64,000 nt of DNA from Lachnospiraceae bacterium (GTDB lineage: Bacteria; Bacillota; Clostridia; Lachnospirales; Lachnospiraceae), in contig SVEA01000102.1 of NCBI GenBank assembly GCA_015057615.1, forward strand, positions 1-64,000, written 5' to 3'. This document shows positions 35,453 to 45,002 of the stretch, piece after piece (the first letter of the stretch is position 1; each line of letters begins with the position of its first letter). The notes beneath the pieces are model-generated. The model saw only the letters and a program-made list of their open reading frames with translations, made no database searches and was not told the origin of the DNA. A program made the position numbers and the translations under genes.

Positions 35453-36097
35453 ATGAAGGAAAAATTATATCTGAATCAGTTAATGCAGGAATATCCTGTA
35501 TTGTTCTCATGCAGAGAGGATATTGAAAAAGCTTTTGAAATAATCCGTGACTCCTATGCGCGTGCAGGTAAACTTCTGGTTTGTGGAAATGGTGGCAGCG
35601 GCGCCGACGCAGAGCATATCGTGGGTGAATTAATGAAGGAATTCTACATCAAACGTCCTATTAATCGGCAGATGCAGGAAACACTAAGTACCTTTGGCCA
35701 GGAGGGAGAAGTCCTTGGAAAACATCTGCAAGGGGCTCTTAGCGCAATAACATTAACCAGTAATATTGCATTATCTACCGCGTATGCCAATGATGCAAAG
35801 CCGGAATTGGTTTTTGCACAGCAGGTATTCGGCTATGGAAAAAAAGAAGATGTTCTTATCGGTATCAGCACCTCCGGAAATTCAAAAAACGTTATCTATG
35901 CCATGATTACAGCCAAGGCAATGGGTCTTAAGACCATTGGTCTGACCGGAAAAACCGGTGGTGCCTTAAAAGAGTTATGTGATGTGTGTATCTGTACTCC
36001 GAGTGAGATTACCTACCAGATACAAGAGCTTCATCTTCCGATTTACCATACCCTTTGCAGAATGATAGAGGAGGTATTTTTCGGATGCAATGCATAG
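35453..36097 (+). CDS. SIS-domain sugar phosphate isomerase (GmhA-like), copy B
   Basis: This single SIS-domain protein has phosphate-binding motifs LLVCGNGGSGADAEHIVGELMKEF and IGISTSGNSKNVIYAMITAKAMG and the C-terminal helix QELHLPIYHTLCRMIEE. It resembles sedoheptulose-7-phosphate isomerase more closely than copy A does. The start is probably ATG 35453 (214 aa) behind GAGGA, rather than 35441, which would place the ribosome binding site inside the gene. Its end overlaps the following ROK gene by 13 nt, as in the 22424/23032 pair. Since the locus has no heptose pathway, a catabolic isomerase function is inferred. Genuine GmhA activity cannot be excluded. Confidence 0.78.
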   Translation: MKEKLYLNQLMQEYPVLFSCREDIEKAFEIIRDSYARAGKLLVCGNGGSGADAEHIVGELMKEFYIKRPINRQMQETLSTFGQEGEVLGKHLQGALSAITLTSNIALSTAYANDAKPELVFAQQVFGYGKKEDVLIGISTSGNSKNVIYAMITAKAMGLKTIGLTGKTGGALKELCDVCICTPSEITYQIQELHLPIYHTLCRMIEEVFFGCNA

Positions 36098-37053
36098 CAG
36101 GAATCGATATTGGAGGAACCAAATGTGCGGTAAGCCTTGGGAAGGTATCGGAGAATACCGTAGAAATTATTGATAAGATAAAAATAAAGACTCCTACCAG
36201 CCCGGAGGATGCCATACACGCTATGGTTGATCGATTAAAAGAATTAATTACGAAACATTCGGAATGCAAACTGGAATCTATCGGAATTAGTTGTGGCAGC
36301 CCGTTAGATTCTAAGAAAGGGCTTATCCTGTCTCCGCCGAACTTAAGCAATTGGGATAGTGTGGATATCCTCACTCCCTTTCGGCAGGAATTTCATGTAC
36401 CAGCTGCGGTCCAAAATGATGCGAATGCCTGTGCTTTGGCGGAATGGCTGTGGGGGGCGGGAAAAGGCTGTGAAAATATGATATTTCTAACCTTTGGCAC
36501 CGGTATGGGGGCAGGGTTAATTCTTAACAACAAGCTCTATGTCGGAACGAATGATATGGCCGGCGAGGTAGGTCATATTCGTTTAGAGAAGGAGGGGCCG
36601 GTTGGTTATCATAAGGCCGGATCCTTTGAAGGCTTCTGCAGCGGCGGTGGTATCGCTAAGTTTTCAAGAGCAGCGGTTGAGGAATATAAAACCCGGGAAA
36701 AGCATACGAAAATTTTAGAAATTCAACCGGATATTGATAAGATAACCACGGCGGATGTGGGGAAGGCTGCCGAGGAAGGAGACGATCTGGCACTGCAAAT
36801 TTTCCGGAAAGTAGGAAAGCAGTTGGGAAAGGGTCTTTCTATTCTGATTGATACATTAAATCCGCAAAGAATTGTAATCGGAAGTATATTCCTTAGACAG
36901 GAAAAATTGCTGAGAGAGCCTATGGAGGCAGTGATTGCACAGGAAGCCTTAAGCTATAACCGTGAAGTCTGTGAGATTGTAGCAGCAGGGCTCGGGGAAC
37001 AAATTGGTGATTATGCTGCATTATCCGTAGCATTCAATTCCATAAGGAGGTAA
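36085..37053 (+). CDS. ROK-family sugar kinase without zinc motif
   Basis: The kinase has the N-terminal ROK phosphate loop CIAGIDIGGTKCAVSLG, the catalytic region VQNDANACALAEW and TFGTGMGAGLILNNKLY with EVGHIRLEKEGPVGYHKAGSFEG. The CxCGxxGC zinc signature seen at 23032 is absent here, replaced by GYHKAGSFEGFCSGGG, a pattern found in a distinct ROK subgroup. I start at ATG 36085 (322 aa) because AGAGGAGG lies 10 nt upstream; the track start adds an unlikely leader. The start overlaps the SIS gene end by 13 nt and the stop is 5 nt before the next GH38 gene. It probably phosphorylates a hexose or N-acetylhexosamine released by the glycosidases. Confidence 0.85.
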   Translation: MQCIAGIDIGGTKCAVSLGKVSENTVEIIDKIKIKTPTSPEDAIHAMVDRLKELITKHSECKLESIGISCGSPLDSKKGLILSPPNLSNWDSVDILTPFRQEFHVPAAVQNDANACALAEWLWGAGKGCENMIFLTFGTGMGAGLILNNKLYVGTNDMAGEVGHIRLEKEGPVGYHKAGSFEGFCSGGGIAKFSRAAVEEYKTREKHTKILEIQPDIDKITTADVGKAAEEGDDLALQIFRKVGKQLGKGLSILIDTLNPQRIVIGSIFLRQEKLLREPMEAVIAQEALSYNREVCEIVAAGLGEQIGDYAALSVAFNSIRR

Positions 37054-37058
37054 CGAGA

Positions 37059-40000
37059 GTGAAAGTACGCGATCCATATTTTAAATTAGAAAAAATCAGA
37101 AAGTATATTGATGAAGATATCTATAACACTAGGGTTCGTGATTCTATTAAGTTAGAACAATGGAAGTACTTTGAGACATCCATGGAGGATAAGATAGGTC
37201 ATGCTTATGACCCGAATTATGATGATTCCGACTGGTCTGATTTTAAGCTTTGGGATTCCTGGGGAGGCTACGATAAAGTCGCATGGTTTCGGTGCAATGT
37301 TACGATTCCGGAAAGCTTCCTAAAAAAGACCGTGGCCTTTAAGGGAATCGTAGGTCCCAGGGACGGCGGAGGTTCTACGGCAGAAACCTTGCTGTACATC
37401 AATGGAAAACCGGTACAGGCAATAGATGTCTGGCATGAGGAAGCATTCCTTGATCCTGCCATCTATGAGAAAAACCGAAAGCTTCGGATCGCCTTAAAGA
37501 GCTGGAGCGGAGTACTGGATATACCGAAAGTACGGGTGTTTAAAGATGCGGAGCTTGTAGCAATTGATCCCTATGTGGATAAATTCTATTATACGATCGA
37601 TACTTTATTAAAGTGTACTGAATTATTGAATGAGAATGACTTAAGAAGAATTAAGCTTACCAAGCTTTTAACAGATACCTTCCGAAAGATTGATTTCTTA
37701 AATTATAAGAAAGAACCCTATTATACTTCCATTCAGGAAGCATTAAAATTCGTTCAGGCCGGTTTGGAAGATTATGCAAAGATCGAAGAAATCAAGCCTA
37801 CAGTAACCGGTGTCGGGCATTCCCATATCGATATGGGATGGTTATGGAGATATTCGGCAACCCGTGAGAAAGCGTCCAGAACCTTCTCTACGGTATTAAA
37901 TCTGATGCGACTCTTTCCAGAATATCGTTATATGCATTCCTCCCCGCAGCTGTATCGGTGGGTTAAGGAGGATTACCCGGAGATTTTTGCCCAGGTGAAA
38001 GACAAGATTAAGGAAGGCCAATGGGAAATTACCGGAGGAATGTGGGTAGAATCCGATACGAATCTTCCGAGTGGAGAGTCCTTGGTACGCCAGTTCCTTT
38101 TTGGAAAACGCTATATAAAAGAGGAGTTTGGCAAGGATTCAAAGCTATTGTGGCTTCCGGATGTCTTTGGATATAGCGGGGCTTTACCGCAGATAATGAA
38201 AAAATCCGATATGGATTACTTTATGACAACAAAGATCAGCTGGAATCAATATAACCATTTTCCATATGATACGTTCCGCTGGAGAGGAATTGACGGCAGT
38301 GAAATCTTTACCCATTTTATAACAACACCGGAAAATGGTTCCTGGTTTTATACCTATAATGGGCGAATGGAGCCTTCTGAAGTAACCGGAATATGGGAAA
38401 ATTATAAGGATAAGGATAAGAACGAGGAGCTGTTGCTAGCCTTCGGATGGGGGGATGGTGGCGGCGGTCCAACCAAGGAGATGCTGGAGCGTGCCCGTGT
38501 GATGAAGAACATACCGGGAATTCCAAAGGTACAGATCGATACAACGGAAAGCTATTTTAAACGGATCCATGACAGAATCCCAGAGGATTGCTTGAATGTC
38601 TGGGAAGGGGAATTATACTTTGAAATGCATCGCGGTACCTATACCTCCCAAGGCTTTATTAAGCGAGCTAACCGTAAATCAGAGCTTCTTATGCATGATG
38701 TGGAGTTCCTAAGCGTTTTAGCGGATTCCCTAAATCAGGAGGATCAATATCCGAAGAAGAAGATTAACCGTATCTGGGAGAATATCCTGCTAAATCAGTT
38801 TCATGATGTCCTTCCTGGTTCTTCCATCCGACAGGTATATGAGGATTGCAGAGTCCTATACCAGAATATAAAAGAGGAAGGAAATCAGTTACTTAATCAG
38901 GCTTTTGCAAGAATCTGCGCGGCCTCTTCTCAGGATCCAGACAGTATCCTTGTATTTAATACAATCGGATGGGTAAGAAGTGATATTCTTACGATGCCAT
39001 ACAGTAATACGATAACCAGCGAAACCACTTTTACCGATACGTTGGGTAACGCAATTAAGAGCCAGGCAGCAAAGGAGGGTATGGTTCTTTACATAGAAAA
39101 TATACCGGCCTATGGGTTTAAGAAAATCGTCATATCGAATCAGGATTATGAGGTTAAGTCCAGCCTGAGGATCGAAGAAGACCACCTGGAAAATTCTTAT
39201 TTCTCCATTGACCTAAATGATAGAGGAGAAATCATTTCCCTCATAGATAAGCGGAACAAGAAGCAGGTATGCTGCGGCAAGCCGATGAATGTGCTTTGTG
39301 CCTTTGAAGATAAGCCGTTGCGTTTTGATGCCTGGGATATTGATGTCTTCTACCGGGAAAAACCGTATGGACCGATGCAGCTAATAAGCCGAAAGGTTGT
39401 TGAAAATGGTCCGGTCAGAGGAATCTTAAGGTTAACCTGGCAGTTTAATAATTCAATCATTCGCCAGGATATGACGATTTATCAGGATAAGGATCGGATT
39501 GATTTTGCAACACAGGTTTCCTGGAAGGAGGAGCAGGTTCTATTAAAAGCTTTCTTCCCGGTCGATATTCATTCCTCCGAAGCAACCTACGAAATTCAAT
39601 TTGGTAATATCAATCGCCCAACCCATACGAATACGGAATGGGATTTTGCAAAGTTTGAAGTTTCCGCTCATAAATGGGTTGATTTATCGGAAGGCAGCTA
39701 TGGGGTGTCCTTATTAAATGATTGTAAGTATGGATATGACATTCATGAGAATGTGATTGGTATCACCCTTATTAAATCAGCGGTTCGCCCGGATGAAACG
39801 GCAGATCGCGGGGAGCATACGTTTACCTATTCCCTTTATCCGCATAAGGGAGGTTGGCAGGAAAGTAACGTACAACAGTCTGCGATGGAGCTAAACGTAT
39901 CCCTCGTTGGAAAGGAAACCGGCGGGGATGCCAAGCTAAATGATTCCTTTGGACTACTATCCGTAGATTCTGACCATGTCGTTATCGATACCGTAAAAAG

Positions 40001-40211
40001 AGCGGAAGAGGAAAGGGCATATATCATAAGACTCTATGAATTTAAGAATGAGAAAGAGCAAGGCATTACGATGTCCTTTGGGCTTCCTGTTAAAAAGGTG
40101 GTAGAGACAAACCTGATTGAGAGAGAATTGGGTGACGTAGACGTAACCGACGGACAAATTCATTTTGACATCACCGGATACGAAGTAAAGACATATAAAG
40201 TATACTTTTAA
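37059..40211 (+). CDS. GH38 alpha-mannosidase (long, Ams1-like layout)
   Basis: At 1050 aa this is the longer GH38 type, with about 245 N-terminal residues before the catalytic domain, a layout like fungal vacuolar and many bacterial alpha-mannosidases. Motifs are GVGHSHIDMGWLWRY (His256, Asp258), WLPDVFGYSGALPQIM (nucleophile Asp368), FGWGDGGGGPTKEM and LNQFHDVLPGSSI. The N-terminus has a beta-sandwich flavour (WFRCNVTIPESF, LLYINGKPV). The start is GTG with AAGGAGG 8 nt upstream. It is 5 nt after the ROK gene and is followed by a clear terminator, so it ends this transcription unit. No signal peptide is seen. It is likely to handle alpha-1,2, -1,3 or -1,6 mannose. Which linkage is not readable. 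Confidence 0.92.
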   Translation: MKVRDPYFKLEKIRKYIDEDIYNTRVRDSIKLEQWKYFETSMEDKIGHAYDPNYDDSDWSDFKLWDSWGGYDKVAWFRCNVTIPESFLKKTVAFKGIVGPRDGGGSTAETLLYINGKPVQAIDVWHEEAFLDPAIYEKNRKLRIALKSWSGVLDIPKVRVFKDAELVAIDPYVDKFYYTIDTLLKCTELLNENDLRRIKLTKLLTDTFRKIDFLNYKKEPYYTSIQEALKFVQAGLEDYAKIEEIKPTVTGVGHSHIDMGWLWRYSATREKASRTFSTVLNLMRLFPEYRYMHSSPQLYRWVKEDYPEIFAQVKDKIKEGQWEITGGMWVESDTNLPSGESLVRQFLFGKRYIKEEFGKDSKLLWLPDVFGYSGALPQIMKKSDMDYFMTTKISWNQYNHFPYDTFRWRGIDGSEIFTHFITTPENGSWFYTYNGRMEPSEVTGIWENYKDKDKNEELLLAFGWGDGGGGPTKEMLERARVMKNIPGIPKVQIDTTESYFKRIHDRIPEDCLNVWEGELYFEMHRGTYTSQGFIKRANRKSELLMHDVEFLSVLADSLNQEDQYPKKKINRIWENILLNQFHDVLPGSSIRQVYEDCRVLYQNIKEEGNQLLNQAFARICAASSQDPDSILVFNTIGWVRSDILTMPYSNTITSETTFTDTLGNAIKSQAAKEGMVLYIENIPAYGFKKIVISNQDYEVKSSLRIEEDHLENSYFSIDLNDRGEIISLIDKRNKKQVCCGKPMNVLCAFEDKPLRFDAWDIDVFYREKPYGPMQLISRKVVENGPVRGILRLTWQFNNSIIRQDMTIYQDKDRIDFATQVSWKEEQVLLKAFFPVDIHSSEATYEIQFGNINRPTHTNTEWDFAKFEVSAHKWVDLSEGSYGVSLLNDCKYGYDIHENVIGITLIKSAVRPDETADRGEHTFTYSLYPHKGGWQESNVQQSAMELNVSLVGKETGGDAKLNDSFGLLSVDSDHVVIDTVKRAEEERAYIIRLYEFKNEKEQGITMSFGLPVKKVVETNLIERELGDVDVTDGQIHFDITGYEVKTYKVYF

Positions 40212-40223
40212 GTAAGGGTACCT

Positions 40224-40270
40224 AGGGAGTGCATTCAATATTTAGTTTATACGGAATCACTCCCTTTTTT
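40224..40270 (+). terminator. Rho-independent terminator between GH38 and GH36
   Basis: AGGGAGTG (40224-40231) pairs with CACTCCCT (40258-40265), extended inward by ATTC/GAAT, and is followed by a T run to 40270. It divides the long glycan block into two units. The stem ends only about 45 nt before the next start codon, so partial read-through is possible. Confidence 0.82.
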
Positions 40271-40314
40271 GAAGGAATGAAGGAGCCTTGGTGTGGCGGA
40301 TAGGAGGCAGCAAA

Positions 40315-42369
40315 TTGTTACAAGTGAAAGGAATGTCATTCATGCTTGCATTAGAAGATGGAAATTTTCCTTTAAATTATCAGGGTAAATCGGAACTGTC
40401 GGGTCAGGAAGTTTATTCCTTTACCTTGGAGGAAAAAGAGATCGATGCTTCGGTAATTCTTCGGAAGGAGAATGGTGTACAGATTGGTACGGTAGCGGTT
40501 CATCTTAAGAATCAGCCATTTCGAGAAAATTATAATCTCGTAGAGCAGGCACCGATACAACTAACGATCGCTTTTGACGATCTTCCAAAACAGATGTGTG
40601 CAGTATATCAGCATAGGGACTGGTGGAGCCGACCTGCATTTATATCTTCCTACGAGGAGATCCCGGAAAGGACGCAATCCCTATATCTTCAGGGAGAGAA
40701 AAGCTATGGATATATTCTTCCTATGGTTGGAGAAAAAACAAAGACCTATCTGGCTAAAGGCACAAGGTCTGAGCTTACCTTTACGATGACAGCTTATACC
40801 GGAGGACTTCATCAGGTAGAGGATCTATGCTTTTTATTAAGTGAAGGGGAAGATCTGTATGAGATTATCGAACGGGTATTTAAAAAGGCATGCCAGTTAA
40901 AAAGGATACCCACGAAGGCGGATCGAAGATTTCCCGAGATGTTTGAGTATTTTGGCTGGTGCAGCTGGGATGCATTCTATACCGATATTTCCGAGAAAAA
41001 GGTGCTCAAAAAGGTACAGGAATTGAAGGAAAAGAAGATTCCGGTACGTTGGATTTTGCTGGATGACGGCTGGCTAAGTGTTAAAAACCAGTGTTTAACC
41101 GATTTCCGGCCGGATCCGATTAAGTTCCCAAAGGAATTTAAGAATATGACCAAAACGATTAAGGAAGAAACCGATATCCGTTGGATTGGTGTATGGCATG
41201 CTCTTGGCGGCTATTGGGGTGGAATAGCCCCGGAATCAGCTTTCGCGCAAGAATTAAAGGAGAATCTTTACGAAACAAAGAACGGTAAGCTGATTCCCCA
41301 CTATGAGCCGGAAAAGGGCTTTGGCTTCTGGAGAAGATGGTATTCTTATCTAAGAGACCAAGGGATTGATTTTGTTAAGGTAGATGGTCAAAGTGCGTTA
41401 AAGAATTATTATAAAAACAATGAAGAGATTGCTAAGGTTGCTGCCGGTACACATACCGCACTAGAAGGGGCAGTATCCATGCTGATGAACGGAAATATCA
41501 TCAATTGTATGGGAATGGCGATGGAAAATATACTCAATCGGCCGAACTCCTGTATTTCAAGAAACAGTGATGATTTCGTTCCAAATGAGGAAAAAGGCTT
41601 CCGTGAGCATATGCTGCAGAATACCTACAATGCGTTATATCATGACCAAGTCTATGTATGCGATTGGGACATGTATTGGACAAAGCATCCGGATGCCACA
41701 AAGCATGCTCTTGTTCGGGCAATCAGCGGCGGGCCGGTCTATGTTAGTGATCGAATTGGAGAATCGGTCTATGAGGAAATTCTTCCTCTGGTATATCACG
41801 ACGGTAGAATTCTTCGGATGGATCGCTGTGCAAAACCAACGCTTGATTGCATCTTTCATTCGCCGCTGCAAGACCAGGTTCTAAAATTAACGAATACGGT
41901 GAATGGAACCGGGGCTATGGCAGCTTTTCCTATCAGTGAAACTAAGAAAGTCCTTAAAACAAAGCTGTCACCTTCCGAAATATATGATTTAAAGGGGGAG
42001 ACCTTTGGTGCCTATCATTATTTTGACCGTTCCTTTACCATAATAAAACGGGAGGATTCTATTCCTGTGACACTAACGGAGAAGGATTATGCACTAATCT
42101 TGTTTCTTCCTATGAAGAAAGGAGTTACGCCGATTGGTTTAATTAATAAATACATGAGTGCCCATGCCATAAAATCCATTGCCTCCGGCGACACGCAGAC
42201 GGTTATTACGTTGGTGGAGGGCGGTATCTTTGCTTTCTATAAACCGGAAACTCCCCACAGGGTCATAGCAAATGGCAATGACAGGACATATATGGTGCAA
42301 AAGAAAAATGGCTTTTACAGTATCGACCTCTCGGATTATATGGAAGAAGTCGTTGTAACCATTGAATAA
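40315..42369 (+). CDS. GH36 alpha-galactosidase/raffinose synthase-like (Sip1 type)
   Basis: The protein is related to family 36 enzymes of the raffinose synthase/seed-imbibition type. The barrel motifs are FGWCSWDAFYTDIS, VRWILLDDGWLSV, WIGVWHALGGYWGGI, the nucleophile segment IDFVKVDGQSALKNYY and the acid/base region CISRNSDDFVPNE. Bacterial members are mostly uncharacterised and may hydrolyse or transfer alpha-galactosides. I prefer TTG 40315 (684 aa) because GGAGG lies 7 nt upstream. The track TTG at 40288 has its AAGGAG only 2 nt away. There is no signal peptide. It is the first gene after a terminator and is followed by class II aldolase, GH20 and sucrose phosphorylase genes. Together with the last this hints at raffinose-family sugars, but the substrate is unconfirmed. 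Confidence 0.82.
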   Translation: MLQVKGMSFMLALEDGNFPLNYQGKSELSGQEVYSFTLEEKEIDASVILRKENGVQIGTVAVHLKNQPFRENYNLVEQAPIQLTIAFDDLPKQMCAVYQHRDWWSRPAFISSYEEIPERTQSLYLQGEKSYGYILPMVGEKTKTYLAKGTRSELTFTMTAYTGGLHQVEDLCFLLSEGEDLYEIIERVFKKACQLKRIPTKADRRFPEMFEYFGWCSWDAFYTDISEKKVLKKVQELKEKKIPVRWILLDDGWLSVKNQCLTDFRPDPIKFPKEFKNMTKTIKEETDIRWIGVWHALGGYWGGIAPESAFAQELKENLYETKNGKLIPHYEPEKGFGFWRRWYSYLRDQGIDFVKVDGQSALKNYYKNNEEIAKVAAGTHTALEGAVSMLMNGNIINCMGMAMENILNRPNSCISRNSDDFVPNEEKGFREHMLQNTYNALYHDQVYVCDWDMYWTKHPDATKHALVRAISGGPVYVSDRIGESVYEEILPLVYHDGRILRMDRCAKPTLDCIFHSPLQDQVLKLTNTVNGTGAMAAFPISETKKVLKTKLSPSEIYDLKGETFGAYHYFDRSFTIIKREDSIPVTLTEKDYALILFLPMKKGVTPIGLINKYMSAHAIKSIASGDTQTVITLVEGGIFAFYKPETPHRVIANGNDRTYMVQKKNGFYSIDLSDYMEEVVVTIE

Positions 42370-42402
42370 AAGAAATAGCAGAAGAAAGGCGTGGTTTCTA
42401 TT

Positions 42403-43023
42403 ATGTACGAGCAGGAAAGAAAGCAGCTGCAAGAAATATGCAGATTATTATATGACCGTAATCTGGTATCTGCCAGCGATGGAAATATCAGTATGCGGGT
42501 GGGAGAGGGGCATATCCTGATTACACCCTCAAGAATGAATAAGGGTCTGCTGAATCCGGAAGATATGATTGTTTTGGATGGGAACGGGGTAGTTATTGAA
42601 GGAACGGGGAAGGCTTCCTCGGAATTTCCGATGCATCAGGCAATCTACCGAAAGGGGGGGGAGATCCGGGCAATTGTCCATACCCATCCGGTTTATGCTA
42701 CCGCTTTTGCTCTGGCGGGAAAAACGATACCGGATAATTACCTGATTGAATCCAAGGTAATCCTTGGTTCAACTGCACTGGCGGAGTATGCAACTCCTGG
42801 TACCACCGAGATGGTTGATGTAATTTCACCCTATATCGATACGGTAAACAGCATCCTGCTTAAAAATCATGGCGCAATTACCTATGGTGTGGATCTTATC
42901 GATGCATACAATAGAATGGATGTATTAGAGGAAGTTGCAAAGACAATTATTATGTCAAAAATGATCGGGGAGCCGATTCTCATCAGCGAGGAAAATTTAG
43001 AAAAGTTAACCAAAAAGAAATGA
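42403..43023 (+). CDS. Class II aldolase family protein (FucA/AraD/OtnC type)
   Basis: This is a Zn-dependent aldolase, epimerase or decarboxylase of the AraD/FucA fold. Family motifs are SASDGNISMRV, LITPSRMNKG, the catalytic-Glu region SSEFPMHQAIYR, the Zn pair VHTHPVYATAFAL and the third ligand LLKNHGAITYG. Length (206 aa) is usual. ATG 42403 is preferred over the GTG at 42391, which lies 1 nt from the AAAGG box, though 13 nt spacing is long. Characterised relatives include L-fuculose-1-phosphate aldolase, L-ribulose-5-phosphate 4-epimerase and 3-oxo-tetronate-4-phosphate decarboxylase. The DUF1537-type kinase at 34080 makes the last worth testing. I cannot choose between them. Confidence 0.82.
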   Translation: MYEQERKQLQEICRLLYDRNLVSASDGNISMRVGEGHILITPSRMNKGLLNPEDMIVLDGNGVVIEGTGKASSEFPMHQAIYRKGGEIRAIVHTHPVYATAFALAGKTIPDNYLIESKVILGSTALAEYATPGTTEMVDVISPYIDTVNSILLKNHGAITYGVDLIDAYNRMDVLEEVAKTIIMSKMIGEPILISEENLEKLTKKK

Positions 43024-43056
43024 TAGAAAGAATTAGATGAAGGAGAGGAAGTATCG

Positions 43057-44958
43057 ATGAAAAAGGTTTTGTCATTTACCAATTTAGACCCAGAGCTTAT
43101 CGTTCCATTCGAGGAATTACAATCCGAACTTGGCTTTACGATGGCGAAAGAACAGGAAGCAGGAATTGAAGTAGCCGTTAGCAATACATCGAAAGGACTT
43201 ATGGTTACCTTTAAAGATGGAAAAGCCGAGCTTAAATATCAGAATAAGGCTGCGCTATTCCGTGGACTGGGATTATTAATAGAGGCCATTAAGGAAGACC
43301 GCGAGGTGGAGTTGAAGGAACAGCCGTCATTTAAGCATCTGACCTACATGCAGGATAATTCCAGAAACGCTGTAAGTAATATTGATTCGGTAAAAAAACT
43401 CATTCGGCAGCTTGCCCTGATGGGATACGATTCCCTGATGCTTTATACCGAGGATACCTATGAAATCGAAGGTTATCCTTTCTTTGGCTATCAAAGAGGA
43501 AGGTTTCTTAAGCAGGAGCTAAGGCTTCTTGATACCTATGGGAAGCAATTTGGGATAGAACTGGTTCCCTGCATTCAAACCCTGGCTCATCTAAATGCGA
43601 TATTTAAATGGAACTGCTTTGACGATATTCGGGATCTGGGGGATATCCTCCTATGTGGTAATGAAAAAACCTACAAGCTTATCGAAGCAATGGTTAAGAC
43701 CTGCGCTGAAGTTTTTACTTCCCGAAGAATTAACATAGGTATGGATGAAGCGGAAATGCTTGGATTAGGAAAATACTTAAAGCTTCATGGGTATACAAAA
43801 CCGGCAGCCATTATGGCAGAGCATCTGCATAAGGTACTGGAAATCTGTGAAAAGTACGGTTTGCAGGCAATGATGTGGAGTGATATGTTTTTTAAGATGC
43901 TGCCGGATAATGCGGATTACTACAACGTATCTGCGGATATAACAAACGAGATTAAGGAAAAGATACCGGAGAATGTGGAGCTCATCTATTGGGATTACTA
44001 CTCCAGGGATAAATCAAAATATGACAAAATGATATCCCGTCATAAGCAACTATCCGATCGGATCGGTTTTGCAGGAGGAGCTTGGAAGTGGCAGGGATTC
44101 GCACCGCTTCTGCATCATAGCATGCTGGTATCCAGATTAGCACTGCAAAGCTGTATTGAATATGGAATAAAGGATGTTATTGTTACCGGGTGGGGTGACA
44201 ATGGTTCCGAAACAGCAAACTTTGCAGTTGGGCCGGTTTTACAGCTATATGCCGAGGTGTGCTATAACGGTAATGATAGAGAGGAAGCGATTGCAAAACG
44301 GCTCTATACCTGCACCCATATGGATTTAGCAGACTATATGGAATTAGATTCCGTGAATCTTACACCGGATAATCCTTCCCCGGGAAGAGTATCCGTAGGG
44401 CCAGCAAAATATTTGTTTTACCAGGATGTTTTACAGGGACTTTATGATACCCATGTGGATCCAGACACCTATCCGGCGCATTACCATACATGTTATGAGA
44501 CATTATCCGGTATTGCAGAGAAAGAGAATGAATATAACTATATTTTCAATACCCTGGCGAAGCTTGCCCATGTACTGGAACTAAAATGTGATATGGGAAT
44601 CCGACTAAAGGCTGCCTATGACAGGAAGGATACCAAGGCGCTTGCTCAGATTACCAATGTAGATTGTCCGGAGTTGCTTCGTCGGATTGAGGAATTTCAT
44701 GAGGCGTTTCGTTACCAATGGTACAAGGAGAATAAGCCGTTTGGATTTGATGTACAGGATATAAGGATTGGGGGGTTAAAGGAACGGATAAAGGCAGTGA
44801 CCTGGAGAATTCAAAGCTACCTTGATGGGAAAACAGATCGGATAGAAGAACTGGAGGAGGAAAGGCTCGTGCTGGATCGAAGGGATAACCCGGGATACTC
44901 TACCTTACCTTTATGGCATAACGATTGGCAGAGAGCCGTTACCGCTTCGGTTTTATAA
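43057..44958 (+). CDS. GH20 beta-hexosaminidase-like (GH20C type)
   Basis: This 633-aa cytoplasmic family 20 enzyme resembles streptococcal GH20C-type exo-hexosaminidases. An N-terminal alpha/beta domain (about 1-90) precedes the barrel, which begins FKHLTYMQDNSRNAVSNIDSVKKLIRQLALMGYDSLMLYTEDTYE. The catalytic Asp-Glu pair is in NIGMDEAEMLGLG (Asp230, Glu231). Trp-rich substrate-site segments include MMWSDMFFKM, VELIYWDYYS and GGAWKWQGFAP. It should release terminal beta-linked GlcNAc or GalNAc, or glucosamine. This fits the NagA genes at both ends of the locus and the beta-mannosidases. It lies 33 nt after the class II aldolase gene and 44 nt before sucrose phosphorylase. It has no signal peptide. 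Confidence 0.85.
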   Translation: MKKVLSFTNLDPELIVPFEELQSELGFTMAKEQEAGIEVAVSNTSKGLMVTFKDGKAELKYQNKAALFRGLGLLIEAIKEDREVELKEQPSFKHLTYMQDNSRNAVSNIDSVKKLIRQLALMGYDSLMLYTEDTYEIEGYPFFGYQRGRFLKQELRLLDTYGKQFGIELVPCIQTLAHLNAIFKWNCFDDIRDLGDILLCGNEKTYKLIEAMVKTCAEVFTSRRINIGMDEAEMLGLGKYLKLHGYTKPAAIMAEHLHKVLEICEKYGLQAMMWSDMFFKMLPDNADYYNVSADITNEIKEKIPENVELIYWDYYSRDKSKYDKMISRHKQLSDRIGFAGGAWKWQGFAPLLHHSMLVSRLALQSCIEYGIKDVIVTGWGDNGSETANFAVGPVLQLYAEVCYNGNDREEAIAKRLYTCTHMDLADYMELDSVNLTPDNPSPGRVSVGPAKYLFYQDVLQGLYDTHVDPDTYPAHYHTCYETLSGIAEKENEYNYIFNTLAKLAHVLELKCDMGIRLKAAYDRKDTKALAQITNVDCPELLRRIEEFHEAFRYQWYKENKPFGFDVQDIRIGGLKERIKAVTWRIQSYLDGKTDRIEELEEERLVLDRRDNPGYSTLPLWHNDWQRAVTASVL

Positions 44959-45002
44959 CAGAGAAACCCCATGGATAATACTTAAATTTCGGGAGGAACA
45001 AC

